Notes: generated by a model from the sequence alone, not told the origin. A stretch of DNA of 64,000 bases from DAIDKA01 sp036489445 (GCA_036489445.1 DASXFV010000033.1:1-64000), one strand, 5' to 3'. Positions 11,671 through 21,557 are shown, counted from the stretch's first letter. Numbers and translations are program-made.

Positions 11671-11717
11671 AGGGTCATCGTGCACACTGTGCAGCCTTGC
11701 CTGCAAGGGAAACCCAG

Positions 11718-12491
11718 TTGTCGGAAGACGAAGCCATTCTGGAACGCAGCGCCCGGGCAGCCTACTGCCTCATGGCCTACGGCCCGGGTCCCCAACAGCT
11801 CATGGAGATTCGCGGTGGCCTGGATGCTGCCCGCCAGCGTCCCCTGATCATCATCATCCATGGCGGCTTCTGGCGTCCCGACATCGACCGGGCGCATGCC
11901 AGACCCATGGCCGATGCCATTGCCGCGGCGGGCTGGACGGTGGCCCTGCCGGAGTACGCCCGCGTCGCGCGGGATCCGGCGCCCACTATGCTGGATCTGA
12001 CCCTGGTGTTGACGCAGGCGGCGCAGCATGTGGACGCTCACAACGGACAGGTTGTGCTGCTGGGACACTCCGCCGGTGGTCACCTCGCCCTATGGGCGAC
12101 AGCTGCCCGGATCTGTCCGGTCCTGATCGGGACCCTGGCGCTCGCACCGGTCGCTGATCTTCGGCTGGCCGCTGCACTCGGACTGGGGAACGGGGCGGTG
12201 TCGCGGTTCCTGGGCGCTGAACCTGCAAGCCGTCCCGACCTCGATCCGGGCCAGATGCCCGGACCGGTCACGGCGACCACCATCGTCCACGGGGCCGACG
12301 ACGCCATCGTCCCGCTGCGGGTCAGTGAGTCATATGTCGCCGCGCATCCGCAGGTCCGGTGGATTCCCCTCGCCGGCGCAGGGCATTACGCGTTGATCGA
12401 CCCGCTTGCGCCCGCATGGGTGAGCGTCATGGCGCAGTTGGACCGATGGCTTACTTTTCCCAACCCGTCTTCGAGTCATAGGGTGCGGTGA
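11718..12491 (+). CDS. Alpha/beta hydrolase, kynurenine-formamidase/BD-FAE-like
   Basis: About 257 residues of alpha/beta-hydrolase fold. The oxyanion segment HGGFW, nucleophile elbow GHSAGG, acidic residue in GADDAIVP and final histidine in GAGHYAL give a complete Ser-Asp-His triad. HGGFW-type motifs are common in arylformamidases and feruloyl/carboxylesterases of this branch, but substrate cannot be read from sequence and no tryptophan-catabolic neighbours are present. TTG 11718 is preferred because AAGGGA precedes it by about seven bases; another TTG lies at 11697. The 3' end overlaps the convergent gene by 41 bases. Confidence 0.85.
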   Translation: MSEDEAILERSARAAYCLMAYGPGPQQLMEIRGGLDAARQRPLIIIIHGGFWRPDIDRAHARPMADAIAAAGWTVALPEYARVARDPAPTMLDLTLVLTQAAQHVDAHNGQVVLLGHSAGGHLALWATAARICPVLIGTLALAPVADLRLAAALGLGNGAVSRFLGAEPASRPDLDPGQMPGPVTATTIVHGADDAIVPLRVSESYVAAHPQVRWIPLAGAGHYALIDPLAPAWVSVMAQLDRWLTFPNPSSSHRVR

Positions 12492-13398
12492 AGCCCATGG
12501 CCTCGATTTCATGGATCTTGCCGCCGCTGATCTTGAAGACATGGGCCGCCGGCAGATCGAAGGGCTTGAACTTCATCGGTATGCGGGTGATGCCCGGATA
12601 GCCCACGATATCCACATGATCTTCCTTCATGGGATGCCGGAATTGGGACAGGCCAAAGACCAGCCCGGTCTGGGTGTCCGCGATCCACACCCGGCGCGGC
12701 TCGATGCGCTTGATGTAGCTCATCACTTTGGTATCGAGCTGGGCGGCACAGCCCAGTTTGGGTGAGCCGGCGGGTGCGCCCATGAGCGCGGACCCAGTGG
12801 TGATCATGCCGTTTTCATGCCGTTCGCAGTCATCGGCGAAGGGGGACAGCGAGCCATTGCCCTTGACCAGTGCGTCGTAGTACGTCGCGCCGATCTTGAG
12901 CAGCTGGGCGTGCGAGCTGCGCTCGTCCCTGGGCACCACGGCCAGCAGACCCGGTCGTGGCTTCTGCAGATTGGCGAGACTGGCGGGACGAAAGCTTGCG
13001 GCAATGAGGTGCTCGGCTTCGACGATCTCGCCGTGGCGCACCTTCAGGCGCAGCGCCAGTTCAATCGGCTTGCCGTCGGCCTTCATCATCCCCAGGAACC
13101 CGACCTGCTCGGCCACGGGATCAGGCACATAGACGGCGAAAGTCGTCGGCACTTCACTGGCCGTCTTCCATAGCCCCTCGCCCGGCTTCATCGGGGTGAT
13201 GTTCTCCACGAACTTCACGTCCGCCGCCAGGGGTACCTTCGAAGGATCGTGTGCCACCAGGGCTGCCAGGTACGAGTTAGCCAGATCTTTGAGGCAGGCC
13301 CGATTGCACGGATCCGGCGCCGGCGTGGCCGCGGATGCCGTAACCATGAAACCCACACTGAGCGCGGCCAGCAGGCCAGCGCCAATCCTTCGTGTCAT
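12451..13398 (-). CDS. Exported protein of unknown function
   Basis: 315 residues with a signal peptide (GAGLLAALSVGFMVTASA, cleavage near residue 23) and a cysteine pair at the start of the mature part (CNRAC). The body alternates hydrophobic strands and short helices, with segments such as VWIADTQTGLVFGLSQFRH and AHVFKISGGKIHEIEAMG. The last resembles the end of NTF2/SnoaL-like proteins, so a duplicated NTF2-like fold is possible but unproven. It is transcribed alone. Its 3' end overlaps the hydrolase gene on the other strand by 41 bases. Confidence 0.78.
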   Translation of the reverse strand: MTRRIGAGLLAALSVGFMVTASAATPAPDPCNRACLKDLANSYLAALVAHDPSKVPLAADVKFVENITPMKPGEGLWKTASEVPTTFAVYVPDPVAEQVGFLGMMKADGKPIELALRLKVRHGEIVEAEHLIAASFRPASLANLQKPRPGLLAVVPRDERSSHAQLLKIGATYYDALVKGNGSLSPFADDCERHENGMITTGSALMGAPAGSPKLGCAAQLDTKVMSYIKRIEPRRVWIADTQTGLVFGLSQFRHPMKEDHVDIVGYPGITRIPMKFKPFDLPAAHVFKISGGKIHEIEAMGFTAPYDSKTGWEK

Positions 13399-13596
13399 TG
13401 TCGTATCCCCCTTCAGCCAATGTTCGAGCGGCCCAGCCGATGCGGGACCGCGCCGGTCAACTTGCGAAGTCTACCGGCCTACGCAGTGCTTCACCACCAT
13501 TTGCGCCATTTGAACCAGACGATGGGCAGCAGAGTGCTCATGGCAAAGCGGTTGTCCTGCAGTCCCAATGGCATGGACATCAGCCATTGATCGGTA

Positions 13597-14961
13597 TCAG
13601 GTGGTGCCCGGAAAGTTGATCGTCGCGCGCAGACCGGGGTGCTGATCGGCGAATTCCAGCGTGCCCCCGTGCAGTTTGGCGACGGCCTCCACGAGGCTCA
13701 AACCCAGTCCGACGCCGGGTGTACCGCGGCTGGCATCGCCGCGGAAGAAGCGTTCCGTGGCACGGGCGCGCTGCACATCGGTCATGCCGGGGCCGGTGTC
13801 GGCCACCACGATGCCGGCGGCCTCGCCACTCGGGCGCATGGTGCTCACGCTTACCGTGCCACCCGGTGGGGTGTACTTGAGCGCATTGTCGATGAGGTTG
13901 TTGACGGCCTGCGCCATCAGCAGCTGGTCGCCGGAAGTCTGCAGCAATCCGGATTCATTCTTGTAGGTCAGTGTGATGTCACGGATTTCCGCGGCCGGCA
14001 CATAGAACTCGACGGCGCGCGCGCACAGGTCCACCAGATCCACGTTCACGAATCCGGAGCGACGCATGCCGGTATCGATTTCGGCCAGCCGCAGCAGTGC
14101 ATTGAAGATGCAGATGACTCGATCCACATCGGCCACCGCGGCTTCCACCTCCGCGAATGCTTCGCCAGGCGGCGGACGCGTCAAGGACAGCTCCTCGAGC
14201 CGCGAGCGCAGCTCGGTCAGTGGCGTACGCAGGTCATGGGCAATGGCGTTGGACACATTGGCGACGCCGTGGACCAGCTGCTCGATCTGTTCGAGCATGC
14301 GGTTGATGGTCAGGCTGAGGGTATTGAGTTCATCGCTGCTGCTGCCGGTGGGCAGGCGGTGACTGAGTTCGCCTTGCATGATCGCCGAGACCGTCTGGCG
14401 GATACTGTGGATGCGAAACAGCAGGGCGCGGCGGATCAGGATGCCGCCGACCACGCCCGTCACCAGCAGGACCGCGATGGCGGCTGCCAGGCCATACCAG
14501 AATCGTGTCGTCACCGGGGCTAGACGTGCCACATCCCGACCCACCAGCAGGTTATAGCCTCCCGGCAGTTCGGTCCGCACCAGCGTGACCATGGTGGGAT
14601 GCCCGTCGAGCGTAATCGGGGTGGTGTAGCTGCCGGGTTCTTTGGGCACGCCGGCCGGCCAGTCGGGCACGTTGCCGGCCAGAGGTTTCTCATTGGCGTC
14701 GGCCAGCAGCAGGATGCGCTCGCCGGCGATTTGCAGTCCGACGCGTTCGTTGATCGTATCGGCCAGGCCGGCCGGCCCCTTGGATTTGAAGATGTCCGCA
14801 AGCCGCTGCGAATCCTCGGTGAGAATCTGCACGCGGGTGTCATTGACCGCGGCGCGCCAGGCATAGCTGAGCGGCAGTGCGAACAGCACCAGGGCGAGAA
14901 TGCCCAGCAGCACATAGCTGGCAGCAAGCTTTGCTGCCGAGGAGCGTATGACGAGCGCCAT
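13597..14961 (-). CDS. Sensor histidine kinase of the RND operon
   Basis: 454-residue membrane kinase: transmembrane helix about 12-33, periplasmic sensor region about 35-155, second helix about 156-176, HAMP linker, HisKA with His242 in AIAHDLRTPLTE, then HATPase_c with the N box (NLIDNALKYTP), G1 (VADTGPGMT) and G2 (GVGLGLSLVEAV). It is the last gene of the leftward efflux operon, three bases after its cognate response regulator. It probably senses envelope or toxic-compound stress and phosphorylates the adjacent OmpR-type regulator; the signal is unknown. Confidence 0.93.
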   Translation of the reverse strand: MALVIRSSAAKLAASYVLLGILALVLFALPLSYAWRAAVNDTRVQILTEDSQRLADIFKSKGPAGLADTINERVGLQIAGERILLLADANEKPLAGNVPDWPAGVPKEPGSYTTPITLDGHPTMVTLVRTELPGGYNLLVGRDVARLAPVTTRFWYGLAAAIAVLLVTGVVGGILIRRALLFRIHSIRQTVSAIMQGELSHRLPTGSSSDELNTLSLTINRMLEQIEQLVHGVANVSNAIAHDLRTPLTELRSRLEELSLTRPPPGEAFAEVEAAVADVDRVICIFNALLRLAEIDTGMRRSGFVNVDLVDLCARAVEFYVPAAEIRDITLTYKNESGLLQTSGDQLLMAQAVNNLIDNALKYTPPGGTVSVSTMRPSGEAAGIVVADTGPGMTDVQRARATERFFRGDASRGTPGVGLGLSLVEAVAKLHGGTLEFADQHPGLRATINFPGTT

Positions 14962-14964
14962 GGG

Positions 14965-15642
14965 CTACTCGGCGCTCAGCATATAGCCCGCGTTGCGTAC
15001 CGTCCGCAGCAGCGAATGTTCCGGCTCCGGCTCGATTTTCTGGCGCAGCTTGCTGATGTGCACATCCACGACATTGGTCTGGGGATCGAAATGATAGTCC
15101 CAGACATTCTCCAGCAGCATGGTCCGGGTGACCACCTGCCCGGCATGGCGCATCAGGTATTCCAGCAGCTTGAACTCCCGCGGTTGCAGCAGGATCTGCC
15201 GCGCACCACGCATCACCTTGCGGGACAACAGGTCCATGCGCAGGTCCGCTACCTCCAGCGTGGTGACGGTGCCGTCCTGGCGGGTGCGGCGCCCCAGGGC
15301 GTCAAGCCGCGCCAGCAGCTCGCCAAAGGCGAATGGCTTGGTCAGGTAGTCATCGCCACCCGCGCGCAACCCCTTGATGCGTTCATCCACATCGGCCAGC
15401 GCGCTCAGGATCAGGATGGGGGTCTGGTTACCCGACTGCCGCAGGGCGCTGATCAGCGACAGACCATCGATGTTCCCGGGCAGCATCCGGTCCATGATGA
15501 TCACGTCATAGCGTTCACTGGCGGCCAGGAACAACCCGTCGCGACCATTGTCGGCGTGATCGGCCGTGTGCCCAGCCTCCTGCAGGCCCTTGGTGACGAA
15601 GCGCGTAACGCGCTCATTGTCCTCCACTAGCAGCATCTTCAT
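14965..15642 (-). CDS. OmpR/PhoB-family response regulator of the RND operon
   Basis: 225 residues: receiver domain with the acidic pair near residues 7-8 (VEDNE), phosphoacceptor Asp51 in VIIMDRMLP and a lysine in YLTKPF, followed by a winged-helix DNA-binding domain (LQPREFKLLEYLMRHAGQVVTRTMLLENVW). It sits 15 bases after the pump gene and 3 bases before the kinase gene. The most likely target is the promoter region upstream of the outer-membrane factor gene, where two overlapping inverted repeats occur (21531-21557). Confidence 0.94.
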   Translation of the reverse strand: MKMLLVEDNERVTRFVTKGLQEAGHTADHADNGRDGLFLAASERYDVIIMDRMLPGNIDGLSLISALRQSGNQTPILILSALADVDERIKGLRAGGDDYLTKPFAFGELLARLDALGRRTRQDGTVTTLEVADLRMDLLSRKVMRGARQILLQPREFKLLEYLMRHAGQVVTRTMLLENVWDYHFDPQTNVVDVHISKLRQKIEPEPEHSLLRTVRNAGYMLSAE

Positions 15643-15657
15643 GGATGGACCTCCCGG

Positions 15658-18600
15658 TCAGGTCACGGGTTCCAGGGTTTCGGGCTGGGTTTCGCGGCGT
15701 TGGCTGCGGCTGAAGCGCAACCGCAGGCGATCCAGGTACAGGTAGATGACCGGGGTCGTGAAGAGGGTCAGCGCCTGGCTCAGCACCAGTCCGCCGACCA
15801 TGGTGTAGCCCAGCGGCACGCGCATCTCCGAGCCCGTGCCGCGTCCCAGCATCAGCGGCATGGCGCCGAGGATCGCCGACATGGTGGTCATCATGATGGG
15901 CCGGAAGCGCATCAGGCAGGCTTCGCGGATGGACGCTTCGGGCGACAAATGCCGCTCGCGCTCCGCCTGCAGCGCGAAGTCAACCATCATGATGCCGTTC
16001 TTCTTGACGATGCCGATCAGCAGGATGATGCCGATGAGGGCGATGACGGACAGATCAAAATGAAACACGATCAGCATCAGCAATGCCCCGACGCCGGCCG
16101 ATGGCAGCGTCGACAGGATGGTCAGCGGATGGATATAACTCTCATAGAGCATCCCCAGGATGATGTACACCACCACCAGCGCCGCGAGGACCAGCAGCGG
16201 TTCGGTGCGCAATGAATCCTGGAAGGCCTGCGCAGTGCCCTGGAAGGACCCAGATATGCCCTCCGGCAGGTGGATGGCCTCCGAGGTGCGCTCAATGGCA
16301 TCGACCGCCTGGCCCAGCGCCATGCCCGGCCCCAGGTTGAACGACAGGGTGACCGCTGGAAACTGCCCCTGGTGGTTGATCGACAGCGAGGTCACGTGCG
16401 AGGTGTCGTAGTGCGCCAGACTGGACAGAGGCACCATCTGTCCGGTCAGGGGCGACTTGACGTACAGCTTGTCGAGTGAGTGCGGGTCTCCCTGCAGTGC
16501 CGGGGGCACCTCCAGGATCACATGGTAGGCGTTGAGCTGCGTGAAGTACTGGGCCACCTGGCGCTGACCGAAGGCATCGTAGAGCGTGGCGTCGATGAGT
16601 TCGGGCTGAATGCCGAAGCGCGCCGCCTGGTCCCGGTCGATCGCCAGGGTAACCATCGGGCTGTCGGTCTGCTGGTCCGATGCGACATCCTGCAGTTGCG
16701 GCAGCTTCTGCAGTGCGGCCATCAGTTTCGGCGCCCAGGTATTCAGTTCATTGAGGTCCGAGTCCTGCAACGTGTACTGGTACTGGGTACGGGTCGTGCG
16801 GCCGCCCATGCTGATGTCCTGGACCGCCTGCAGATAGGCGGTGCCGCCGACAACGGAGCTGAATTTCTTGCGCAAGCGGCGGATCACCTCATCGGCGCTG
16901 GCCTTGCGCTCGTCCCGGGGCTTCAGGCTCATCATCAGGAAGCCATTGTTGATCGGGCGCGAACCGCCGACCGCGGCGACGTAGGAAGCGACGGCCGGAT
17001 CCTTGGCCATGATCGCCATGAGGCGTTTCACGAGGGCTTCCATCTGGTTGAAGGAAATGTCCTGCGGGGCGTCCGACAGGCCCGAGATCAGACCCGTGTC
17101 CTGCTGCGGGAAAAAGCCCTTCGGTACGATGACGTACAACAGCCCGGTGCTGCACAACGTGATCAGGAAGACCACCAGGGTGATGCCCTGATGGGCCAGT
17201 ACCCAGTCCAGGCCCCGGGTGTACCCGGCCACCACGGCGTTGAAGAACTTTTCGACGAAGTTGTAGACGCGACCATGACGCACATGCCGTTCATCGCGCA
17301 GGAACAGCGAGCACATCATCGGCGAGAGCGTCAGGGAGACGAAGGCCGACACGGCGATGGTGAGCGTCACCACAATGGCGAATTCGCGGAACAGGCGGCC
17401 GATGATGCCGCTCATCAGCAGCAGCGGGATGAACACCGCGACCAGCGAGATGCTGATGCTGAGGATGGTGAAGCCGATTTCCCCGGCACCCTTCAATGCG
17501 GCTTCCTTGGGTGACAGCCCCGCCTCGATGTGTCGGTAGATGTTCTCCAGCATCACGATGGCATCGTCGACCACGAATCCGACCGCGATGGTCAGCGCCA
17601 TGAGCGACAGATTGTCGAGGCTGAAGCCGAGCAGGTACATGCCGGCACAGGTGCCGAACAGGGCCAGCGGTACGGTGACGCCCGGAATGATGGTGGCCCA
17701 GGCATTGCGCAGGAAGAAGAAAATCACCAGCACGACCAGGCAGAACGTCAGCAGCAGCGTGAATTCAACCTCGTGCACCGAGGAGTTGATGGTGATGGTG
17801 CGGTCCATGACCAGATCGACCTTCACCGATGCCGGCACCGCGGCCCGTGCATGCGGCATCATGGCCTTGATGCGCTTCACCGTGTCGATGACATTCGCGC
17901 CGGGTTGCTTGAAGACCTGCAGCAGGATGCCGAGGTGCCCGTTCTGAAACGCCACCATCTGATCGTTTTCCGGCCCATCGACCGCAACTCCGATGTCGCG
18001 GATGCGCACCGGCGCGCCGTTCACATAGGCGATGATGATGTCGTTCCAGGGTTTCGCCTCCATGAGCTGGTCATTGTCATAGATGGCAAAGTTGTGCAGC
18101 GGGCCGTTGAAGGATCCTTTGGGCGCGTCGACCGTGGCATTGGCGATGACCCCAGCGATGTCTTCGAGCTGGATACCCATCGAGGCGATCTTGGCCGGAT
18201 CCACCTGAATTCGTATGGCCGGCTTCTGCTGGCCGCCGATGACCACCTGCGCGACGCCAGGTATGCGCGACATCTGCTGCGCCAGGACGTTCTCGGCGTA
18301 ATCATCCACGGTGGTAACCGGCAGCACCGGGGAGCTGACCGAGTACATGAGAATCGGTGAGTCCGAGGGGTTGACCTTCTTGTAGCTGGGGGGCGTTGGC
18401 AGATCCTTGGGCAGCTGGCCCGCGGCGGCCGTGATGGCGGACTGGATGTCCTGGGCTGCAGCGTCGATATTGCGGTCCAGGTCGAACTGCACCACGATCG
18501 TACTGGTGCCCAGGACGCTGGTGGATGTCATCTGGGAAACACCGGGAATCGCGCCGAACTGCGTCTCCAGCGGCGTGGCGACCGAGGACGCCATGGTTTC

Positions 18601-18768
18601 CGGGCTCGCGCCGGGCAGCTGCCCGGTGACCTGGATGGTCGGGAAATCCACCTGCGGCAAAGGTGCCACGGGCAGCAGCGGGAAGGCGATGATGCCCACC
18701 AGCAGCACCCCAGCCATCAGCAGCGAGGTGGCGATAGGCCGCTGGATGAACGGCGCTGAAATGCTCAT
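15658..18768 (-). CDS. RND efflux pump inner-membrane transporter, MdtC/MuxC-like
   Basis: 1036 residues, the normal size for the HAE1 family of proton-driven multidrug pumps. The N-terminus (MSISAPFIQRPIATSLLMAG), the paired aspartates in AVGFVVDDAIVMLENIYRH of helix 4, and the second-half segment GIVKKNGIMMVDFAL support this. The motif pattern is closer to MdtB/MdtC/MuxC than to AcrB. Only one RND gene is present, so it should act as a homotrimer. It overlaps the periplasmic adaptor gene by ATGA and is followed by the response regulator. Substrate unknown. Confidence 0.93.
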   Translation of the reverse strand: MSISAPFIQRPIATSLLMAGVLLVGIIAFPLLPVAPLPQVDFPTIQVTGQLPGASPETMASSVATPLETQFGAIPGVSQMTSTSVLGTSTIVVQFDLDRNIDAAAQDIQSAITAAAGQLPKDLPTPPSYKKVNPSDSPILMYSVSSPVLPVTTVDDYAENVLAQQMSRIPGVAQVVIGGQQKPAIRIQVDPAKIASMGIQLEDIAGVIANATVDAPKGSFNGPLHNFAIYDNDQLMEAKPWNDIIIAYVNGAPVRIRDIGVAVDGPENDQMVAFQNGHLGILLQVFKQPGANVIDTVKRIKAMMPHARAAVPASVKVDLVMDRTITINSSVHEVEFTLLLTFCLVVLVIFFFLRNAWATIIPGVTVPLALFGTCAGMYLLGFSLDNLSLMALTIAVGFVVDDAIVMLENIYRHIEAGLSPKEAALKGAGEIGFTILSISISLVAVFIPLLLMSGIIGRLFREFAIVVTLTIAVSAFVSLTLSPMMCSLFLRDERHVRHGRVYNFVEKFFNAVVAGYTRGLDWVLAHQGITLVVFLITLCSTGLLYVIVPKGFFPQQDTGLISGLSDAPQDISFNQMEALVKRLMAIMAKDPAVASYVAAVGGSRPINNGFLMMSLKPRDERKASADEVIRRLRKKFSSVVGGTAYLQAVQDISMGGRTTRTQYQYTLQDSDLNELNTWAPKLMAALQKLPQLQDVASDQQTDSPMVTLAIDRDQAARFGIQPELIDATLYDAFGQRQVAQYFTQLNAYHVILEVPPALQGDPHSLDKLYVKSPLTGQMVPLSSLAHYDTSHVTSLSINHQGQFPAVTLSFNLGPGMALGQAVDAIERTSEAIHLPEGISGSFQGTAQAFQDSLRTEPLLVLAALVVVYIILGMLYESYIHPLTILSTLPSAGVGALLMLIVFHFDLSVIALIGIILLIGIVKKNGIMMVDFALQAERERHLSPEASIREACLMRFRPIMMTTMSAILGAMPLMLGRGTGSEMRVPLGYTMVGGLVLSQALTLFTTPVIYLYLDRLRLRFSRSQRRETQPETLEPVT

Positions 18769-19928
18769 GGGCGTGCCTGACTCTGCGCGACACTGTTGAT
18801 GCGCACCAGCGTGTCCGGTTCCAGGCGATACATGTTGCTGGTCACGACCCGCTCGCCGGCCTTCAGACCGCTGTCGATGATCACCGTGTTCTCATCCAGC
18901 AGCGTCACTTTGAGCGGGCGGACCGACACCTTCGAGTCAGCATCGATGACGTAGGCAAACATGCCGTCGGGTCCGCGCTGTAACGCCGCCGCCGGAATGG
19001 TCAGAGCCTGGTGGTGCATGTTCACCAGCACTCGCGCGTTGACAAACTCACCGGGCCACAGCTGCTGGCGAGTGTTCGGGAAAGTGGCCTTCACACGGAT
19101 CGTGCCGGTGGTCTGATCGATCTGGTTATCGAGCAGCGCCACGGTGCCGGTGTCCAGCACGATGCCATTGTCGCGTGCCTGGGCCACGACACTGACCGGG
19201 CCACGCGCCAGCGCCTGTGTCATCTGCGGCACCTCGTCTTCAGGCAGCGTGAACACCACCGAGATGGGCTGGATCTGCGTCATGACGACGATGCCGGTGG
19301 TATCCGTTGCATGCACGATGTTGCCCGGATCCACCAGGCGAATGCCCGTGCGGCCGCTGATGGGCGCCACGATGGTCGTGTAGCTGAGCTGCGTGCGGGC
19401 ATTCTCGATGGTCGCATCGTCGCCCTTGAGCGTGGCCGTGCCCTGGGAGATCGTCGCGCGCTGCGTATCCACGGTCTGTTTGCTGGCCAGATCCTGGGGC
19501 GCCAGCTGCATGTAACGATCCATATCCAGCTTGGCATTGGTCAGCTGGGCCTCATCCTTGGCGCGCTGCGCGAGCGCCTGGTCGAGCGCCGCCTGGAAGG
19601 GTCGCGGATCGATCTGCGCCAGTAACTGTCCCTTCTTCAGGGTCTGCCCCTCGGTAAACGCGACGGTGTCCAGCTGACCGTCCACACGGGCCGTAACTTT
19701 GACGGTGTAGAAAGCCTGCACGGTGCCCAGGCCTTCCAGGTATCCCGGCACGTCGCTGGGCGCGACGGTTGAGGCATCCACCGGAACCGCTGCAACGGTC
19801 GCGTTTTTACTGTCCGCTGCCTGGGCGCCGTGGTGCGAGCGCGACCACACCAGCGCCACGATGATCAGGATGACCACGGCGGCCAGTCCCACCCGGGGCC
19901 GTCCCAGCCATTGCAAAGAACTATTCAT
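18765..19928 (-). CDS. RND efflux periplasmic adaptor (membrane fusion protein), MdtA-like
   Basis: 387 residues with an N-terminal membrane anchor (VGLAAVVILIIVALVWS), a beta-barrel/lipoyl part (VTARVDGQLDTVAFTEGQ), an alpha-hairpin, and the returning lipoyl segment (IVAPISGRTGIRLVDPGN). No lipobox cysteine is visible, so it is anchored by the N-terminal helix. It bridges the RND pump and the outer-membrane factor encoded on either side. Gaps are 10 bases to the outer-membrane factor gene and an ATGA overlap to the pump gene. Confidence 0.93.
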   Translation of the reverse strand: MNSSLQWLGRPRVGLAAVVILIIVALVWSRSHHGAQAADSKNATVAAVPVDASTVAPSDVPGYLEGLGTVQAFYTVKVTARVDGQLDTVAFTEGQTLKKGQLLAQIDPRPFQAALDQALAQRAKDEAQLTNAKLDMDRYMQLAPQDLASKQTVDTQRATISQGTATLKGDDATIENARTQLSYTTIVAPISGRTGIRLVDPGNIVHATDTTGIVVMTQIQPISVVFTLPEDEVPQMTQALARGPVSVVAQARDNGIVLDTGTVALLDNQIDQTTGTIRVKATFPNTRQQLWPGEFVNARVLVNMHHQALTIPAAALQRGPDGMFAYVIDADSKVSVRPLKVTLLDENTVIIDSGLKAGERVVTSNMYRLEPDTLVRINSVAQSQARP

Positions 19929-19938
19929 GCTGCACTGC

Positions 19939-21429
19939 TCACGGTGCTTGCTCCTGATGAGTGTCCCACCCGCCGCCCAATGCCTGATAGAGGCCGACCA
20001 GTGCCGAAAGATGTGCGAGCCGGACCTGTGCCTGCGTGTCCTGAGCGGTCAGCAAGGTGGTCTCGGTGGTCAGGACGGTGAGTACGTTGATGGTTCCGGC
20101 GTGGAACTGCTGCTGTGAGAAATCATAGGCGCGGCGCGCCGACAACGTGGCGCGTTCCTGGCGCAGCAGCTGCTCCCGGGTCTCATGCACCTGGGTCAGC
20201 GCATCCTGCGTGTTGTCGAACGCCGAAATCACAGCCTTGTGATAGTCAGCCAGCAGTTCCTGGTATCGCCCCTTGCTCTGGGAATATAAGCCTGCGATCT
20301 GGCCGCCTTCAAATATGGGCTGGGTAAGGCCGGCACTCAGATCGAAGATGCGGCTGCCCGGTTCCAACAGGGTGGACAGCGCCGTGCTTTCCACGCCACC
20401 GCCGGCGGTGAGTTGGATGGTGGGGAAGAACGCCGCCCGTGCGGCCCGCACATTGGCGTTGGCGGCAATCAGCTGGGCCTCGGCTGAGGCCACATCGGGG
20501 CGTCGCATCAGCAGGCCCGCGGGCAGCCCGGTGCTCACCGGCGGTGCTGCGACCTGCTCGAGAGTGGATTGCGCCAGCTGCAACTGATCGACGCGGGTAG
20601 CCAGCAGGATGGCCAGCGCCGCCAGATTATGCGACAGCTGCGCGCGCAGCGCCGGAACGGTGGCGTCCTCGTTGTCCACCAAGGACTGTTGCTGCGCGAC
20701 ATCGAGCGCCGTGGCGGTGCCGACTTGCTGTTCGAATTGCAGGCCGCGCAGGGTTTCACGCGCATTGGCCAGGTTGTTGGTCGCGACGGTCACCCGGTCG
20801 CGCAGCGACAGCACTGTGAGGTACGTGGTCGCCACCGAGGCGATCACCGACAGCTGCACGGTCTCGCGGTCATAGCGGCTGCCACTCGCCTGCGCCACCG
20901 CTGCCGCGCGCAGCGCCGCATTGCGGCCCCAGAAGTCGAGCTCGTAGGCGGCGCTGAGTTCGGCGGTGAAGGTATTGCCCGACAGGGTCGTGCCTTGCCC
21001 CGCACCGGGGAGGATCTGGCGACTGCGGCTCGGCGTGAAGCCGGCGCCCAGCGAGGGCAGCAGGGCGGCGCCACTGATGCGTACCTGGGCATCCGACTGC
21101 TGCACCCGGGCCACGGCGGCCTTCAGGTCATCATTGGCGCGCTCCGCCTGGTCGATGAGGCGGTCGAGCTCGGGGGAACCGAAGGCCTGCCACCACCGCG
21201 CATCCGGCCACGAAGTGTTTTCGGGCGGCGCAGGCTCCGATGGCGTGGACTCGGGGGTCACCGGGGTCCAGGCCGCGGGGGCGGGGATATCCGGCCGTGC
21301 GTAATGCGGTCCCAGGTTGCAGCCCGCCAGCAGCAGCGTGCCGCTGAGCAGCAGCACTCCCACAGCCAGGCGCATAGCCGCGGGTCGCGCGCAGTTGCGA
21401 AGGCCGTGAGATGCGGTCGGGTCAATCAT
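19939..21429 (-). CDS. Outer-membrane factor lipoprotein, OprM/NodT family
   Basis: About 496 residues. A lipobox (LLLAGC) follows a hydrophobic signal region, and the mature start NLGPHYARPDIPAP is classic for OprM/NodT channels. Two OEP repeats with long helices follow (PDARWWQAFGSPELDRLIDQA; RPDVASAEAQLIAANANVRAARAAFFP). It is the promoter-proximal gene of a five-gene operon that supplies all parts of a tripartite pump plus its regulators. Start ATG 21429 is used; the internal ATG 21375, immediately before the signal region, is an equally plausible start. Neither has a strong ribosome binding site. Confidence 0.92.
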   Translation of the reverse strand: MIDPTASHGLRNCARPAAMRLAVGVLLLSGTLLLAGCNLGPHYARPDIPAPAAWTPVTPESTPSEPAPPENTSWPDARWWQAFGSPELDRLIDQAERANDDLKAAVARVQQSDAQVRISGAALLPSLGAGFTPSRSRQILPGAGQGTTLSGNTFTAELSAAYELDFWGRNAALRAAAVAQASGSRYDRETVQLSVIASVATTYLTVLSLRDRVTVATNNLANARETLRGLQFEQQVGTATALDVAQQQSLVDNEDATVPALRAQLSHNLAALAILLATRVDQLQLAQSTLEQVAAPPVSTGLPAGLLMRRPDVASAEAQLIAANANVRAARAAFFPTIQLTAGGGVESTALSTLLEPGSRIFDLSAGLTQPIFEGGQIAGLYSQSKGRYQELLADYHKAVISAFDNTQDALTQVHETREQLLRQERATLSARRAYDFSQQQFHAGTINVLTVLTTETTLLTAQDTQAQVRLAHLSALVGLYQALGGGWDTHQEQAP

Positions 21430-21530
21430 GCGGTTTGGCTGCTGCGGTGGCGCGAAGAGGGTCCCCAGGCAAAGCCGCCAGAGGTTACGCCCGCGCCATT
21501 GTGAAGGCGCACGAATTCAACCACGCTGGC

Positions 21531-21557
21531 CGGATTATTAAAATCCGTTAATTACGG
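21531..21557 (-). promoter_or_regulatory. Overlapping inverted repeats upstream of the RND operon (candidate operator)
   Basis: In an AT-rich patch about 100 bases upstream of the outer-membrane factor gene, CGGATT-ATTAA-AATCCG (21531-21547) is a perfect 6-base-arm inverted repeat. CCGT-TAATT-ACGG (21545-21557) overlaps its end. TAATAA-like -10 sequences occur here on the minus strand. This is a plausible promoter/operator for the operon-encoded OmpR-type regulator, although such regulators usually bind direct repeats, so another repressor could be involved. Confidence 0.35.
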
